A DNA stretch of 64,000 nucleotides from Cytobacillus firmus (GTDB lineage: Bacteria > Bacillota > Bacilli > Bacillales > Cytobacillaceae). A model generated the notes under the pieces. That model was not told the DNA's origin, ran no database searches, and saw only the letters and a program-made list of their open reading frames with translations. Both the position numbers and the translations under genes were made by a program. Numbering within the stretch: position 1 is the first letter of the stretch; each line of letters opens with the position of its first letter. The stretch is taken from positions 1,075,001-1,139,000 of the forward strand of contig NZ_CP086235.1 of the NCBI RefSeq assembly GCF_023612095.1, in the 5' to 3' direction. Shown piece after piece: positions 35,589 through 48,163 of this stretch.

Positions 35589-37730
35589 TTGCTGGCACAA
35601 GCCGAAAACTATTTAAAGAAATATTTTGGATATACTTCTTTCCGCCCAGGCCAACAGGAGATTATTCAAAATATCCTCTCACAAACCAATACTCTTGGAA
35701 TTCTTCCAACTGGAGGCGGAAAGTCAATCTGCTTTCAAATACCCGCTCTTGTACTCCCCGGAACGGCCATTGTGATTTCTCCCTTAATTTCCCTGATGAA
35801 AGATCAAGTAGATGCCCTTAGCACTGCAGGCATCCCGGCTGCTTATATAAACAGCACATTGTCTTCTGCCGAGTATCAGCACATTGTGGCTGGAATACGC
35901 AATGAAGAATATAAGCTCGTGTATGTGGCGCCGGAACGATTTGGGTCCATTGCCTTTTTGCAATTATTAAACGATATTTCAATCAATGCGATCGTCTTTG
36001 ATGAAGCCCATTGCATTTCACAGTGGGGGCATGATTTCCGCCCGAGTTATCGTTCCGTTGTCTCAGAGCTTAGCAATCTGCATCAGAAACCTGTAATTGC
36101 TGCTTTGACTGCAACAGCAACACAGGATGTCGCAGAGGACATCCGCAGGCTTCTAAACATCGGCGGGGAAAATACGTTTATAACTGGTTTCGCAAGGGAC
36201 AACCTCTCCTTTCAGGTAGTGAAAGGTGTTAACAAAAGAGATTTTCTATTGCAGACCATAAACAAACATAAAAACGAAGCGGGAATCATTTATACTTCAA
36301 GCCGCAGGGAGACAGACCAGCTGTACCAGTTCTTAAAAGGCAAGAACTGCTCAGTTGCCAAATATCATGCAGGCTTAAAGGAAGAAGAACGAAAAAAAGC
36401 ACAGGATGCCTTCGTATATGACGAATCAAATATTATGGTCGCAACAAATGCTTTTGGAATGGGGATTGATAAATCCAATGTCAGATATGTGATCCACTAT
36501 AATCTTCCGCGGAACATTGAAGCTTATTATCAGGAAGCGGGAAGGGCAGGGAGAGATGGAGAGGATAGCATATGTTATTTGCTGTTTGCTCCTCAGGATA
36601 TCCAGCTGCAGAAATTTTTGATTGAGGAGAGCAGTCTGGATCCGCGGAAAATGGAGCAGGAATACAGCAAGCTAAAGGATATGGTTAATTACTGCCACAC
36701 AGAGAAATGCCTTCAATCCTATATCATTGATTATTTTGATGAGACTGCCGAACCTATCCTCTGCGGCAAATGCAGCAGCTGTCTGGATGAACGGACAAGC
36801 ATCGATATTACTCAGGAAGCTTTAATGATTTTTTCGTGCATTAAGCGGATGGAAGAAAGATTTGGCGTTACTTTGACTGCACAGGTTTTGAAAGGATCAA
36901 ATAATAAAAGAATCCGCGAGCTTAATTTTAATAAACTTTCCACATTTGGGCTGATGAAAAATCGCAAAGAAAAAGAGATTGCCGAGATGATCAACTATCT
37001 GCTGGCTGAGGATTATCTGATTTTAACAGATGGAAAATATCCGACCGTAAGGCTGTCAGCAAATGCAATTCCTGTCTTAAAAGGACAGAAAAAACTATCT
37101 ATGAAAATTAGTGTGCCTGTATCTGTTCAGGAAGAAGATGAAAATATCGAACTTTTTGAGATCCTGAGGAAGCTCAGGAAAAAGATTGCAGATGAAGAAA
37201 ATGTTCCTCCCTTTGTTGTGTTTGCCGATACCGCATTAAAAGAAATGTGCCGTTATTTTCCCGTGAGCAAAGACATGATGTTAAATATTAAAGGTGTAGG
37301 GCAAATGAAATTTGATAAGTATGGGGAATATTTTATTCAGGCAATCAAAGAATTTGCTGAAGAACATAATATTCGCCCTATGCCTGCAGCAGGTATGCCT
37401 TCAATGTCAGAGGAAATACAAGATGACCGTCCAAGCTATCAGATTTCCTTTGATTATTATAAGAATGGAAATACTATAACGGAAATAGCCAAAAAGCGAA
37501 ACTTTTCCCCTATAACGATTCAGGAGCATATCTTCCGCTCGATCAAAGAAGGCAATGCGATTGACTGGTCAGATATTTTCAATGAAACGGAAGAAAAGCT
37601 TATTTTACAGGCAGCTGAAAAAACTGGAAGGGATATGCTTAAGCCAATTAAAGAAGAACTTCCGGATGAAATAGATTATTTTAAAATCAAAGCTGTCCTG
37701 GTAAAAGACGAACTGCAGAAGCAATATTGA
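35589..37730 (+). CDS. recQ: ATP-dependent DNA helicase RecQ
   Basis: An SF2 3'-5' helicase. Walker A is TGGGKS (41-46) and the DEAH box is at 138-141. The RecQ C-terminal domain has a zinc-binding cysteine set (CHTEKC, CGKCSSC), followed by winged helix and HRDC (about 510-600). After HRDC comes an extra helix-turn-helix-like tail of about 100 residues (DYYKNGNTITEIAKKRNFSPITIQEHIFRSI). The frame is open from 35550. TTG 35589, five bases after GGTGG, gives an N-terminus like other RecQ proteins and a 713-residue product, but the start is uncertain. The gene is inserted between racE and gerM relative to B. subtilis. Confidence 0.88.
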   Translation: MLAQAENYLKKYFGYTSFRPGQQEIIQNILSQTNTLGILPTGGGKSICFQIPALVLPGTAIVISPLISLMKDQVDALSTAGIPAAYINSTLSSAEYQHIVAGIRNEEYKLVYVAPERFGSIAFLQLLNDISINAIVFDEAHCISQWGHDFRPSYRSVVSELSNLHQKPVIAALTATATQDVAEDIRRLLNIGGENTFITGFARDNLSFQVVKGVNKRDFLLQTINKHKNEAGIIYTSSRRETDQLYQFLKGKNCSVAKYHAGLKEEERKKAQDAFVYDESNIMVATNAFGMGIDKSNVRYVIHYNLPRNIEAYYQEAGRAGRDGEDSICYLLFAPQDIQLQKFLIEESSLDPRKMEQEYSKLKDMVNYCHTEKCLQSYIIDYFDETAEPILCGKCSSCLDERTSIDITQEALMIFSCIKRMEERFGVTLTAQVLKGSNNKRIRELNFNKLSTFGLMKNRKEKEIAEMINYLLAEDYLILTDGKYPTVRLSANAIPVLKGQKKLSMKISVPVSVQEEDENIELFEILRKLRKKIADEENVPPFVVFADTALKEMCRYFPVSKDMMLNIKGVGQMKFDKYGEYFIQAIKEFAEEHNIRPMPAAGMPSMSEEIQDDRPSYQISFDYYKNGNTITEIAKKRNFSPITIQEHIFRSIKEGNAIDWSDIFNETEEKLILQAAEKTGRDMLKPIKEELPDEIDYFKIKAVLVKDELQKQY

Positions 37731-37753
37731 AGCTCCTTATTGGGGCTTTTTTT
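37730..37753 (+). terminator. intrinsic terminator of recQ
   Basis: AAGCTCC and GGGGCTT pair around TTATT, with seven T after; overlaps the recQ stop. Confidence 0.85.
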
Positions 37754-37890
37754 CTATGTTTTTATGGCAGCCGTACATCAGATTGTCCAAATTTGTCAAA
37801 AATCTATTCACACTTTTATCCCAAAAGACGGTCTAAATTACAGATAGGCTCGTATACATGTAGTACAAACTGTCTCAGGGGGGATAATGT

Positions 37891-38958
37891 ATGTCTATAA
37901 ATAAAAAAACGTCGATAGTGTCAGCGGTGCTGGTTTCATCTGTATTATTATCAGGCTGCGGATTGTTCGGAAGCCAGGGGAAAGAAAAGGTCGATCCGCC
38001 AAAAGCAGTATCTTACACCGATGAAGGCGAAAGTGTTGCTGAAGAAACAACAGGAAAAGAAACAGCTGAAAATGAAGAGGGTGTTACGGCAAATCTTAAA
38101 ACAGAGCTTTACTTGATTGATAAAAATGGGTATGTTGTTCCCCAGACAATCGATCTTCCGAAAACGAACTCAGTTGCTACACAGGCGTTGGAGTACCTGG
38201 TGGAGAACGGACCTGTTACAGAGCTTCTCCCTAATGATTTCAGAGCAGTCCTTCCGGCTGATACAAAAGTTTCTGTCAATATTAAAGATAAAGTGGCAAC
38301 CGTCGATTTTTCAAAAGAATTTCAGGAATATGCTAAAGAGGATGAAAAGAAAATTCTCCAATCCGTTACCTGGACACTCACACAATTTGATTCCATTGAT
38401 AAAGTTAAGCTGACATTAAACGGACATGAACTAAAAGAGATGCCAGTGAATGGAACTCCGGTCAGTTCGGCATTAACGAGAGCCAATGGAATAAACATGG
38501 ATACAACGGAAGTAGTAGATATCACGAATACAAAGCCGGTGACCGTCTATTATCTGGGCGGGGATGAAGAAAACTATTATTACGTGCCCGTTACCAAGCG
38601 TGTAAGCAACGAGATGGAAAATAAAGTTGAAGCGGTTGTATCCGAATTGATTAAAGGGCCGAACTATGCTTCCAATCTGGTGACAGATTTCCTTCCGGAT
38701 GTAGAGCTGCTCGAAGCTCCAAAAATTGAAGAAGGAAAAGTCACATTAAACTTCAATGAAAATGTGTTCAGCAGCTTCGAAGAGAAAATGATCTCCAAGC
38801 ATTTGCTGAACGCACTTGTCCTTTCCCTAACTGAACAAAAGGGCATCGAAAGCGTGGCTGTTACTGTGGATGGCAAAGCAGAGATTGTTAATGAAGATGG
38901 GGAAAAACTATCAGAGCCTGTAACACGCCCTGAAAATGTGAATACAGGAAGTTTTTAA
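37891..38958 (+). CDS. gerM: sporulation/germination lipoprotein GerM
   Basis: A 355-residue lipoprotein with a signal peptide ending in the lipobox LLSGC (Cys23). It has two GerMN domains: about 75-190 (LKTELYLIDKNGYVVPQTIDLPK, LVENGPV) and about 210-330 (KPVTVYYLGGDEENYYYVPVTKRV, LIKGPNYASNLV). GerM is needed for engulfment and SpoIIIAH-SpoIIQ channel stability in B. subtilis. Upstream, TATACATG at 37853-37860 with a weak -35 could be a sigma-E promoter, fitting its known control, but the match is imperfect. Confidence 0.92.
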   Translation: MSINKKTSIVSAVLVSSVLLSGCGLFGSQGKEKVDPPKAVSYTDEGESVAEETTGKETAENEEGVTANLKTELYLIDKNGYVVPQTIDLPKTNSVATQALEYLVENGPVTELLPNDFRAVLPADTKVSVNIKDKVATVDFSKEFQEYAKEDEKKILQSVTWTLTQFDSIDKVKLTLNGHELKEMPVNGTPVSSALTRANGINMDTTEVVDITNTKPVTVYYLGGDEENYYYVPVTKRVSNEMENKVEAVVSELIKGPNYASNLVTDFLPDVELLEAPKIEEGKVTLNFNENVFSSFEEKMISKHLLNALVLSLTEQKGIESVAVTVDGKAEIVNEDGEKLSEPVTRPENVNTGSF

Positions 38959-38993
38959 TATATCAGATTTTGTTATACTATATAGTAACGGGA

Positions 38994-39029
38994 AAAAGAG
39001 GTTGGCATATAATGCCGCCTCTTCTTTGT
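38994..39029 (+). terminator. intrinsic terminator of gerM
   Basis: AAGAGG-TT-GGCA and TGCC-G-CCTCTT pair around TATAA, followed by CTTTGTT. Confidence 0.75.
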
Positions 39030-39105
39030 TGGTAAAATAGGCATGCCAATATTACTGGGCAAATGCCCAGGTTCAATATAAGGAAATGAAGGGGGAAATC
39101 AGCTT

Positions 39106-39876
39106 ATGCGCGCAGATGGACGTGAACCAAAGCAACTTAGGCCAATACATATTGAAACTGATTATTTAAAGCATCCTGAGGGCTCTGTACTCATTACGGT
39201 GGGAGACACAAAGGTGATTTGTACAGCAAGCATTGACGAAAGGGTCCCTCCTTTTATGAGAGGACAGGGGAAAGGCTGGATAACAGCTGAATATTCCATG
39301 CTTCCGAGGGCTACAGAACAGAGAAACATCAGGGAATCAGCAAAAGGAAAAATTTCAGGGAGAACAATGGAAATTCAGCGCCTGATCGGCCGTGCACTCC
39401 GCGCAGTAGTGGATCTTGATGCACTTGGCGAAAGAACGGTATGGCTTGATTGCGACGTGATACAGGCTGATGGAGGGACACGGACTGCTTCCATAACAGG
39501 AGCCTTTATTGCAATGGCGCAGGCGATGGATAAGCTTTACAGCAGCAAGAAGCTTTCAAGCTATCCAATCAATGATTTCCTTGCTGCCACAAGCGTGGGG
39601 ATTCTTACTGATAAGCAGGCTGTTGTGGATTTGAATTATATTGAAGATTCCTCTGCTGAAGTGGATATGAATGTCGTCATGACCGGCAGCGGGGAATTTG
39701 TAGAGCTTCAGGGAACTGGAGAAGAAGCGACTTTTTCTTATGCGCAGCTGCAGGAAATGCTTAGTGCCGCACAGGGAGGGATATCAGAGCTGCTTGAACT
39801 TCAGAAATCGGCACTGGGAGAGAATATCTCAGGAAGCATTCAAAGCAAAAAAGAAAAGCTTGCGGGGAGGATATAG
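39106..39876 (+). CDS. rph: ribonuclease PH
   Basis: A phosphorolytic 3'-5' exoribonuclease that trims tRNA and rRNA 3' ends. It is 256 residues, with the N-terminal RNase PH fold ([31 protein letters not shown]), the [21 protein letters not shown] motif, and the phosphate-binding [21 protein letters not shown]. It starts ATG 39106 after AAGGGGG. One base separates its stop from rdgB, then rdgB overlaps ysnB, so the three form a tight operon as in B. subtilis (rph-ysnA-ysnB). Confidence 0.95.
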   Translation: MRADGREPKQLRPIHIETDYLKHPEGSVLITVGDTKVICTASIDERVPPFMRGQGKGWITAEYSMLPRATEQRNIRESAKGKISGRTMEIQRLIGRALRAVVDLDALGERTVWLDCDVIQADGGTRTASITGAFIAMAQAMDKLYSSKKLSSYPINDFLAATSVGILTDKQAVVDLNYIEDSSAEVDMNVVMTGSGEFVELQGTGEEATFSYAQLQEMLSAAQGGISELLELQKSALGENISGSIQSKKEKLAGRI

Positions 39877-39877
39877 T

Positions 39878-40489
39878 ATGCAGGAAGTCATAATTGCAAC
39901 TAAAAATGCAGGCAAAGCGAGAGAATTTGAGCGGATGTTCAAGCCTCTTGGCTATCAAGTAAAAACCCTGCTGGATTATCCGGATTTTCAGGATGTTGAG
40001 GAGACAGGCAGCACGTTTGAAGAGAATGCCATTCTTAAAGCGGAAGCCGTGTCTAAAGCTTTTGGAAGAATGGTCATTGCCGATGATTCAGGCTTGATCA
40101 TTGATGCGCTTGGAGGGAAGCCGGGCATCTATTCCGCCCGCTATGCAGGCGAGGAAAAAAATGATCAGAAAAATATGGACAAAGTTCTCGGTGAGCTCGA
40201 AGGCGTTCCGGATCATAAACGGCGGTCACGGTTCTATTGCGCTCTTGCCATCGCTGCTCCCGGTAAAACGACTGAAACCGTTGCAGGAACTTGTGAAGGG
40301 CATATTTTAAGAGAAAGAAGAGGGACTTATGGATTTGGCTATGATCCTATTTTCTTTGCAGAAGAAAAAAACAAAGCAATGGCTGAATTAATGCCTGAGG
40401 AAAAAAGCCAGATCAGTCACAGAGCGAATGCTCTCCAAAAACTTGAGGATCTGCTGCCTTCTTTCGTGGCAGGAGCTGAAAACTCATGA
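39878..40489 (+). CDS. rdgB: XTP/dITP diphosphatase (RdgB/HAM1, YsnA)
   Basis: Removes deaminated purine nucleotides (ITP, XTP and dITP) from the pool. The frame is open from 39740, but ATG 39878, seven bases after GGGGAGG, gives a 203-residue protein that begins with the family motif VIIATKNAGKAREFERMF. Catalytic and substrate residues are in TFEENAILKAEA, VIADDSGLIIDALGGKPGIYSARYAG, GFGYDPIFF and SHRANAL. It shares a four-base overlap with ysnB. Confidence 0.94.
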   Translation: MQEVIIATKNAGKAREFERMFKPLGYQVKTLLDYPDFQDVEETGSTFEENAILKAEAVSKAFGRMVIADDSGLIIDALGGKPGIYSARYAGEEKNDQKNMDKVLGELEGVPDHKRRSRFYCALAIAAPGKTTETVAGTCEGHILRERRGTYGFGYDPIFFAEEKNKAMAELMPEEKSQISHRANALQKLEDLLPSFVAGAENS

Positions 40490-41004
40490 AAGTTCTGATT
40501 GTCAGCGATAGCCATGGATTAACTTCTGAACTCAGCCAAATTCGTGATACACATCCTGATATGGATCTAATGATTCACTGCGGAGATTCGGAGCTTCAAG
40601 CAGGTGATGAATCACTAAAGGGCTACGCTGCAGTAAGAGGAAATTGTGACTTTAACGCAGACTTTCCGGAGGACAGAATAGAAGAGGCTGGAGGATTCCG
40701 CTTTTTCGTCACACACGGTCATAAATATTCCGTTAAGTCCACATTAATGAATCTGTCATACAGGGCGCGTGAATTGAAGGCAGATATCGTATGTTTTGGC
40801 CATTCACATAGTCTGGGAGCTGAAATGTCTGAGGGGATATTATTTATCAATCCTGGAAGCATAAGGCTTCCAAGAGGAAGAAACGAAAAGACATATATCA
40901 TACTGGAAAAACGGGGAAAAGATGTTACACTGGATGTGTATGACGTTTCCAATGGGAAAATTCCTGATCTGACACAAAAATTTTCTCTGGTAAAAAGCGA
41001 TTAA
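40486..41004 (+). CDS. ysnB: YfcE/YsnB-type metallophosphoesterase
   Basis: 172 residues of the calcineurin-like phosphoesterase fold. Metal motifs: VLIVSDSHG at 3-11, IHCGDSE near 31-37, GNCD near 50, FVTHGHKYSV, and CFGHSHSLG. It is a manganese-dependent phosphodiesterase with unknown physiological substrate. It overlaps rdgB by ATGA, so translation is coupled. Ends in a stem with a weak T-tract. Confidence 0.9.
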   Translation: MKVLIVSDSHGLTSELSQIRDTHPDMDLMIHCGDSELQAGDESLKGYAAVRGNCDFNADFPEDRIEEAGGFRFFVTHGHKYSVKSTLMNLSYRARELKADIVCFGHSHSLGAEMSEGILFINPGSIRLPRGRNEKTYIILEKRGKDVTLDVYDVSNGKIPDLTQKFSLVKSD

Positions 41005-41019
41005 TTTGAATATAATAAC

Positions 41020-41045
41020 TGAGGGAAGCCAGTCTTCCCTCAATA
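41020..41045 (+). terminator. probable terminator of rph-rdgB-ysnB
   Basis: TGAGGGAAG and CTTCCCTCA form a perfect stem. The tail is AATAATAAT rather than a T-run, so it may be weak. Confidence 0.55.
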
Positions 41046-41070
41046 ATAATAAAAAAAAATTTACAAAGTG

Positions 41071-41099
41071 TTGACTTCTTAACATTTGTTTAATATAAT
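41071..41099 (+). promoter_or_regulatory. sigma-A promoter of tRNA-Arg
   Basis: TTGACT at 41071-41076 and TATAAT at 41094-41099, spacing 17, 51 bases before the tRNA. Confidence 0.85.
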
Positions 41100-41150
41100 A
41101 AATCTTGTCGTTGAGTTAATAAATCTCAATCAGGTAAATAATTTCAAAAT

Positions 41151-41227
<77 letters not shown>

Positions 41228-41267
41228 TTTACACATCTGGAAACACTACATATCTTACCGAATTTTA

Positions 41268-41292
41268 CTCACCTTTCAGGTGGGTTTTTTTG
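41268..41292 (+). terminator. intrinsic terminator of tRNA-Arg
   Basis: CTCACCT and AGGTGGG pair around TTC and are followed by seven T. Confidence 0.88.
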
Positions 41293-41491
41293 TTTTCAAT
41301 ATTAATTTTTAATGGCAGGAACCTGCCAGCGGTCTTTAGATTGCCTCATTAAACCTCTTCAGCTATATTATCTCCATCATCAAAAAAATATAAAAAATTT
41401 TTTGTCCTATGAAATGTGAATATATCAACAATGTAAGCGGATACACAAAAACAGATTAATCTAAATTATCAAATAATTCATAAAAAGGGTG

Positions 41492-41520
41492 TTGACGGGC
41501 GATTAAAATGGGCGTAAGAT
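41492..41520 (+). promoter_or_regulatory. sigma-A promoter of the ilv-leu operon
   Basis: TTGACG at 41492-41497 and TAAGAT at 41515-41520 with 17-base spacing. The 200 bases upstream (41293-41491) are AT-rich; CodY is known to act here in B. subtilis, but I could not point to a convincing CodY box. Between this promoter and the T-box, a T8 tract at about 41600 follows an imperfect inverted repeat. Confidence 0.75.
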
Positions 41521-41670
41521 AGTCCTCAATATAAGAAATTCACACCAGCAACTATAAACTTCAACCAAGTGAAATCTATCTCGCAATATAGAAATTTGGG
41601 TTTTTTTTAATCTGTCAATTCAATGATTTAAAGCGTTAGTGTATTGAGTTTAAATCTTAGAATAGGAAAA

Positions 41671-41967
41671 GCGTAGAAGAGGATAAGTAGTTTTATGACA
41701 GGCATTCCCAGAGAGCCGGATCTGCTGAAACCCGGTAATGCCCTCTTAAAATGAACTCACCTCTGAGCGCAGTCCTGAAAGTGAATCGACTAGGGGCTGC
41801 CGGGTGTTCTTCACCCGTTATCAAAACGAACAGCAAATCCGCTGTTCATGAGTGCACGCATCATAAGCGTGAATCAGGGTGGTACCGTGGAACAGGTGAT
41901 CAAAGCCTTTTCATCCCTTATACCTACAATCGTTAGGTTTCTTTAGGGGTGGAAGGGCTTTTTATAT
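41671..41967 (+). promoter_or_regulatory. T-box leader (Leu) controlling ilv-leu
   Basis: A stem I start like other T-boxes (GAAGAGGATAAGTAG), the specifier CTC at 41756-41758 in GAACTCACC (Leu codon), and the T-box AGGGTGGTACCG at 41876-41887. A terminator at 41902-41966 pairs AAGCCTTTTCATCCCTTA with TAGGGGTGGAAGGGCTT and ends in a T-run. Uncharged tRNA-Leu would stabilise the antiterminator and switch on branched-chain amino-acid synthesis. Confidence 0.93.
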
Positions 41968-42000
41968 TGGAGTTTAAAAACATGAGGAGGTTATCAACAA

Positions 42001-43722
42001 ATGCTGCAGGAAGCTGCCTTAACAGAAACAAAAACGGAGACATATCCTGTCACCGGCGCTGATCTGTTATTAAGAGCCTTGGAGAAAGAAAATGTTGAAG
42101 TGATTTTTGGTTATCCTGGAGGAGCTGTTCTTCCACTTTACGACAAGCTGTATCATTCAAAGATTCTTCATGTGCTGCCGCGTCATGAACAGGGAGGAAT
42201 TCATGCTGCTGAAGGGTATGCCCGTATATCAGGAAAGCCTGGTGTCGTAATTGCCACTTCAGGACCAGGAGCCACTAATATTGTTACCGGTCTTGCAGAC
42301 GCAATGATGGATTCACTTCCGCTGATTGTATTTACAGGCCAGGTAGCAACGGGAGTCATTGGGTCAGACGCCTTTCAGGAGGCAGATATCCTGGGGATAA
42401 CCACTCCAATTACAAAATACAATTATCAGGTCCGCAGCATTGAAGATATTCCGAGAATCGTTAAAGAAGCTTTTTATATAGCTTCAACCGGCAGGCCAGG
42501 ACCAGTGCTGATTGATATCCCCAAAGACATCGCTGCAGGAGTTTCAGATCAGCCTGAGAAAGAAACGGAAGTGAATCTGCCGGGGTATCAGCCGACATTA
42601 AAACCAAATTACCTTCAAATAAGAAAATTAACTGAAGCAGTCAGCAGATCGAAAAAGCCTGTCATCCTGGCTGGTGCCGGAGTGCTTCATGGAAGAGCAT
42701 CCAAAGAATTGAAAGAATACGCGGAGCAGCAGCAAATACCTGTTATCCACACACTTCTGGGCCTCGGCGGATTTCCTGCAAGTCATCCATTATTCATCGG
42801 TATGGCCGGTATGCACGGCTGTTATGCAGCCAATATGGGCCTTACAGAATGCGATTTGCTGATTAATATTGGAGCCCGTTTTGATGACAGATTAACAGGG
42901 AATTTACAGCATTTTGCACCACATGCAACAGTCGCCCATATTGATATTGACCCTGCTGAAATCGGCAAAAACGTTCCAACGTCCATCCCGATTGTGGCAG
43001 ATGCAAAAGAAGCTCTAGAGCAGCTGATTCTGCAGGATGGAAAGCCGCCTGCCCATAAAGAATGGATGGAAACCATCTTGAGGTGGCAGGAGGAATATCC
43101 ATATTACTATGATAAAGAATCCGTACAGCTGAAACCCCAGAAAGTCATGGAAATGCTTCATTCGAAGACGGAAGGGAATGCCATCGTCGTAACAGATGTA
43201 GGACAGCATCAAATGTGGGCAGCCCAATACTATCGCTTTAATAAAGCAGACAGATGGGTGACATCAGGAGGACTTGGAACAATGGGATTTGGTTTCCCGG
43301 CAAGCATCGGAGCTCAGCTGGCTGACCCGGAAGCATGCGTACTCGCCATTTGCGGAGATGGAGGATTCCAAATGTCAACTCAGGAGCTTGCTATCATTCA
43401 GGAACTGAATCTGCCGGTGAAAATTATTATTTTTAATAATATGGCCCTGGGCATGGTCCGGCAGTGGCAGGAGATCTTTTATGAATCCCGTTTCTCTCAC
43501 AGCAAAATCCCGGTACAGCCTTCTTTCGTGAAATTGGCAGAAGCCTATGGGATAAAAGGATATGTCATCCAATCTGAAGCAGAGGCTGAAGAGGTATTGG
43601 ATGAAGTGCTTCATAACGGCGAACCTGTGCTTATCGATTTCAGGGTGGATCCTGATGAAAACGTGTATCCGATGATCGCACCAGGAAAAGGACTTCATGA
43701 AATGGCAGGTGTAAAACCATGA
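42001..43722 (+). CDS. ilvB: acetolactate synthase large subunit
   Basis: A TPP-dependent enzyme joining two pyruvates, or pyruvate and 2-oxobutyrate, in the first common step to Val, Leu and Ile. It is 573 residues. It has the N-terminal glutamate motif [18 protein letters not shown] and [15 protein letters not shown], a central FAD-binding domain ([20 protein letters not shown]), and the TPP motif [12 protein letters not shown] from residue 452 to the NN near 479. First gene of ilvBHC-leuABCD, under the Leu T-box; it overlaps ilvH by four bases. Confidence 0.97.
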   Translation: MLQEAALTETKTETYPVTGADLLLRALEKENVEVIFGYPGGAVLPLYDKLYHSKILHVLPRHEQGGIHAAEGYARISGKPGVVIATSGPGATNIVTGLADAMMDSLPLIVFTGQVATGVIGSDAFQEADILGITTPITKYNYQVRSIEDIPRIVKEAFYIASTGRPGPVLIDIPKDIAAGVSDQPEKETEVNLPGYQPTLKPNYLQIRKLTEAVSRSKKPVILAGAGVLHGRASKELKEYAEQQQIPVIHTLLGLGGFPASHPLFIGMAGMHGCYAANMGLTECDLLINIGARFDDRLTGNLQHFAPHATVAHIDIDPAEIGKNVPTSIPIVADAKEALEQLILQDGKPPAHKEWMETILRWQEEYPYYYDKESVQLKPQKVMEMLHSKTEGNAIVVTDVGQHQMWAAQYYRFNKADRWVTSGGLGTMGFGFPASIGAQLADPEACVLAICGDGGFQMSTQELAIIQELNLPVKIIIFNNMALGMVRQWQEIFYESRFSHSKIPVQPSFVKLAEAYGIKGYVIQSEAEAEEVLDEVLHNGEPVLIDFRVDPDENVYPMIAPGKGLHEMAGVKP

Positions 43723-44237
43723 AACGAATCATATGCCTGACTGTGATGAATCGGCCGGGTGTTCTAAACAGAATTACTAATCTATTTTCCAAAAGAAACT
43801 TTAATATTGAAAGCATTTCAGTCGGCCTGTCTGAACATGAAGGAATGTCGCGAATCACTTGTGTGGTCCATGTTGAGGACTCCGGTGCCAGCGAACAAAT
43901 TACGAAACAGCTGAATAAGCAAATCGATGTGATAAAAGTAACGGATATCACGGACCAGTCAATTGTCGCTAGAGAGCTTGCCCTTATTAAAGTTCAGGCA
44001 GTCCCATATACAAGAAATGAGATTTATTCATTAATTGAACCTTTCAGAGCTTCTGTTATAGATGTCAGCAAGGATAGCATGACCATTCAGATTACAGGTG
44101 AATCTGATAAAGTTGAAGCATTCATTGAACTCATTAAACCATATGGAATCAAAGAGCTTGCAAGGACAGGAACAACGGCATTCCCTAGAGGAACACAGCG
44201 TACTTCCCAGCAGTCCAAGTCATACTCTATCGTTTAA
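43719..44237 (+). CDS. ilvH: acetolactate synthase small (regulatory) subunit
   Basis: 172 residues. It confers valine feedback control on IlvB. The N-terminal ACT domain ([36 protein letters not shown], split in two beta-alpha-beta halves) and the C-terminal ACT-like domain ([19 protein letters not shown]) are both complete. Its ATG overlaps the ilvB stop (ATGA), coupling translation. B. subtilis names this gene ilvH (also ilvN). Confidence 0.96.
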   Translation: MKRIICLTVMNRPGVLNRITNLFSKRNFNIESISVGLSEHEGMSRITCVVHVEDSGASEQITKQLNKQIDVIKVTDITDQSIVARELALIKVQAVPYTRNEIYSLIEPFRASVIDVSKDSMTIQITGESDKVEAFIELIKPYGIKELARTGTTAFPRGTQRTSQQSKSYSIV

Positions 44238-44282
44238 ATAAACTATTATAAATATAAAAAACTTATTCGGAGAGGGAGATAA

Positions 44283-46833
<2,551 letters not shown>

Positions 46834-46960
46834 TCTGAAGCGGGAGATTCTGCACACGAATGCGGAAAGTCTCCTGTCGTTCCCCCGAAAAGCAAATGCG
46901 CGGCAGAAATATAATAGGAAGAAAATTTATAAAACAATAAATCAGACGGAGGGATTAAAA

Positions 46961-48073
46961 ATGAAAAAACGTATCGCAGTACTTCCAGGAGATGGGATCG
47001 GCAAAGAAGTGGTGAAGGGTGCAATTGAAGTCCTGCAGGCTGTTGGTGAACGGTTCGGACATCAATTCCAATTTTCATATGGCAAAATCGGCGGTTCTGC
47101 TATTGATGCAGCCGGAACTCCGCTGCCTAATGAAACGCTGGAGCTTTGCAAAGAAAGCGATGCGGTCATGCTGGGAGCGGTTGGCGGACCTAAATGGGAC
47201 CGGCAGCCTCCCCACCTTCGTCCGGAAAAGGGTCTATTAAGGATCCGCAAGGAATTAAATCTATATGCCAATTTGCGGCCAACTCAATATTATTCAAGCC
47301 TTTCCGATACGTCTCCGTTAAAAAATGAAGTAATTGAAGGCGTGGATATGCTGATGGTCAGAGAATTAACCGGCGGACTTTATTTTGGAAAGCCAAGCGA
47401 AAGGACACAGCAAAACGGAAAAGATGCTGTCGTGGACACTTTGTTTTATCAAAAAGAAGAAATGCGCCGTGTCATTAAGCTGGCATTCGAACTTGCAGGA
47501 AAGCGGCGTGGCAAGGTGACTTCTGTTGACAAGGCCAATGTCCTGGAATCCAGCCGAATGTGGAGAGAAGTTGCAGAGGACATTGCAAAGCAATATCCTG
47601 ATGTGGTTCTTGAACATATGCTTGTTGATAATGCCGCTATGCAAATGATTAAAAACCCGAAAAGATTTGATGTTGTCGTAACAGAGAATATGTTCGGTGA
47701 TATTCTGAGCGATGAAGCCTCTGTATTGACCGGTTCTCTGGGAATGCTTCCTTCTGCCAGCATTTCGGAAAACGGGCCTTACTTATACGAACCTATTCAT
47801 GGTTCAGCACCGGATATTCAAGGGAAGAATGCAGCTAATCCAATTGCCATGATTTTATCGGCAGCCATGATGCTCCGTTTATCCTTCGGAATGGAAGAGG
47901 AAGCTGAAGCAGTTGAGAATGCTGTTAATCAAGTTCTTGAAGCCGGCTATCGTACGAGAGATATCTTTTCATTTGGAAAAAAGGTTGTCACTACTTCTGA
48001 AATGATTGAAGAGGTAAAGGCTACCCTTTTGGATAACGAGGCTATTCTTAACATTATGGGGGCTTATGCATAA
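46961..48073 (+). CDS. leuB: 3-isopropylmalate dehydrogenase
   Basis: An NAD-dependent oxidative decarboxylase of leucine synthesis. It is 370 residues, with the start KKRIAVLPGDGIGKEV, substrate arginines in LRIRKELNLYANLRPTQ, the VRELTGGLYFG loop, and metal-binding aspartates in VVTENMFGDILSDEASVL. The NAD region is GSAPDIQGKNAANPIAMILS. It follows GGAGGG. A terminator-like stem separates it from leuC. Confidence 0.97.
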   Translation: MKKRIAVLPGDGIGKEVVKGAIEVLQAVGERFGHQFQFSYGKIGGSAIDAAGTPLPNETLELCKESDAVMLGAVGGPKWDRQPPHLRPEKGLLRIRKELNLYANLRPTQYYSSLSDTSPLKNEVIEGVDMLMVRELTGGLYFGKPSERTQQNGKDAVVDTLFYQKEEMRRVIKLAFELAGKRRGKVTSVDKANVLESSRMWREVAEDIAKQYPDVVLEHMLVDNAAMQMIKNPKRFDVVVTENMFGDILSDEASVLTGSLGMLPSASISENGPYLYEPIHGSAPDIQGKNAANPIAMILSAAMMLRLSFGMEEEAEAVENAVNQVLEAGYRTRDIFSFGKKVVTTSEMIEEVKATLLDNEAILNIMGAYA

Positions 48074-48114
48074 GAGCTGACTGCTGGGCACTGGTTCAGC
48101 TGATTTTAAACTTG

Positions 48115-48144
48115 AGACACGGCCATCATCGGCCGTGTTTCTTT
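48115..48144 (+). terminator. terminator-like hairpin between leuB and leuC
   Basis: ACACGGCC and GGCCGTGT pair around ATCATC, followed by TTTCTTTT, 42 bases after leuB and 20 before leuC. It is inside the operon, so it may cause partial termination or mark an RNA end. Confidence 0.7.
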
Positions 48145-48163
48145 TAAAAAGGAGTCGAGCAGA

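Noticed and set aside
41293..41491. CodY binding site upstream of ilvB
   Set aside because: The region is AT-rich and no segment matches the 15-base CodY consensus well enough to report.
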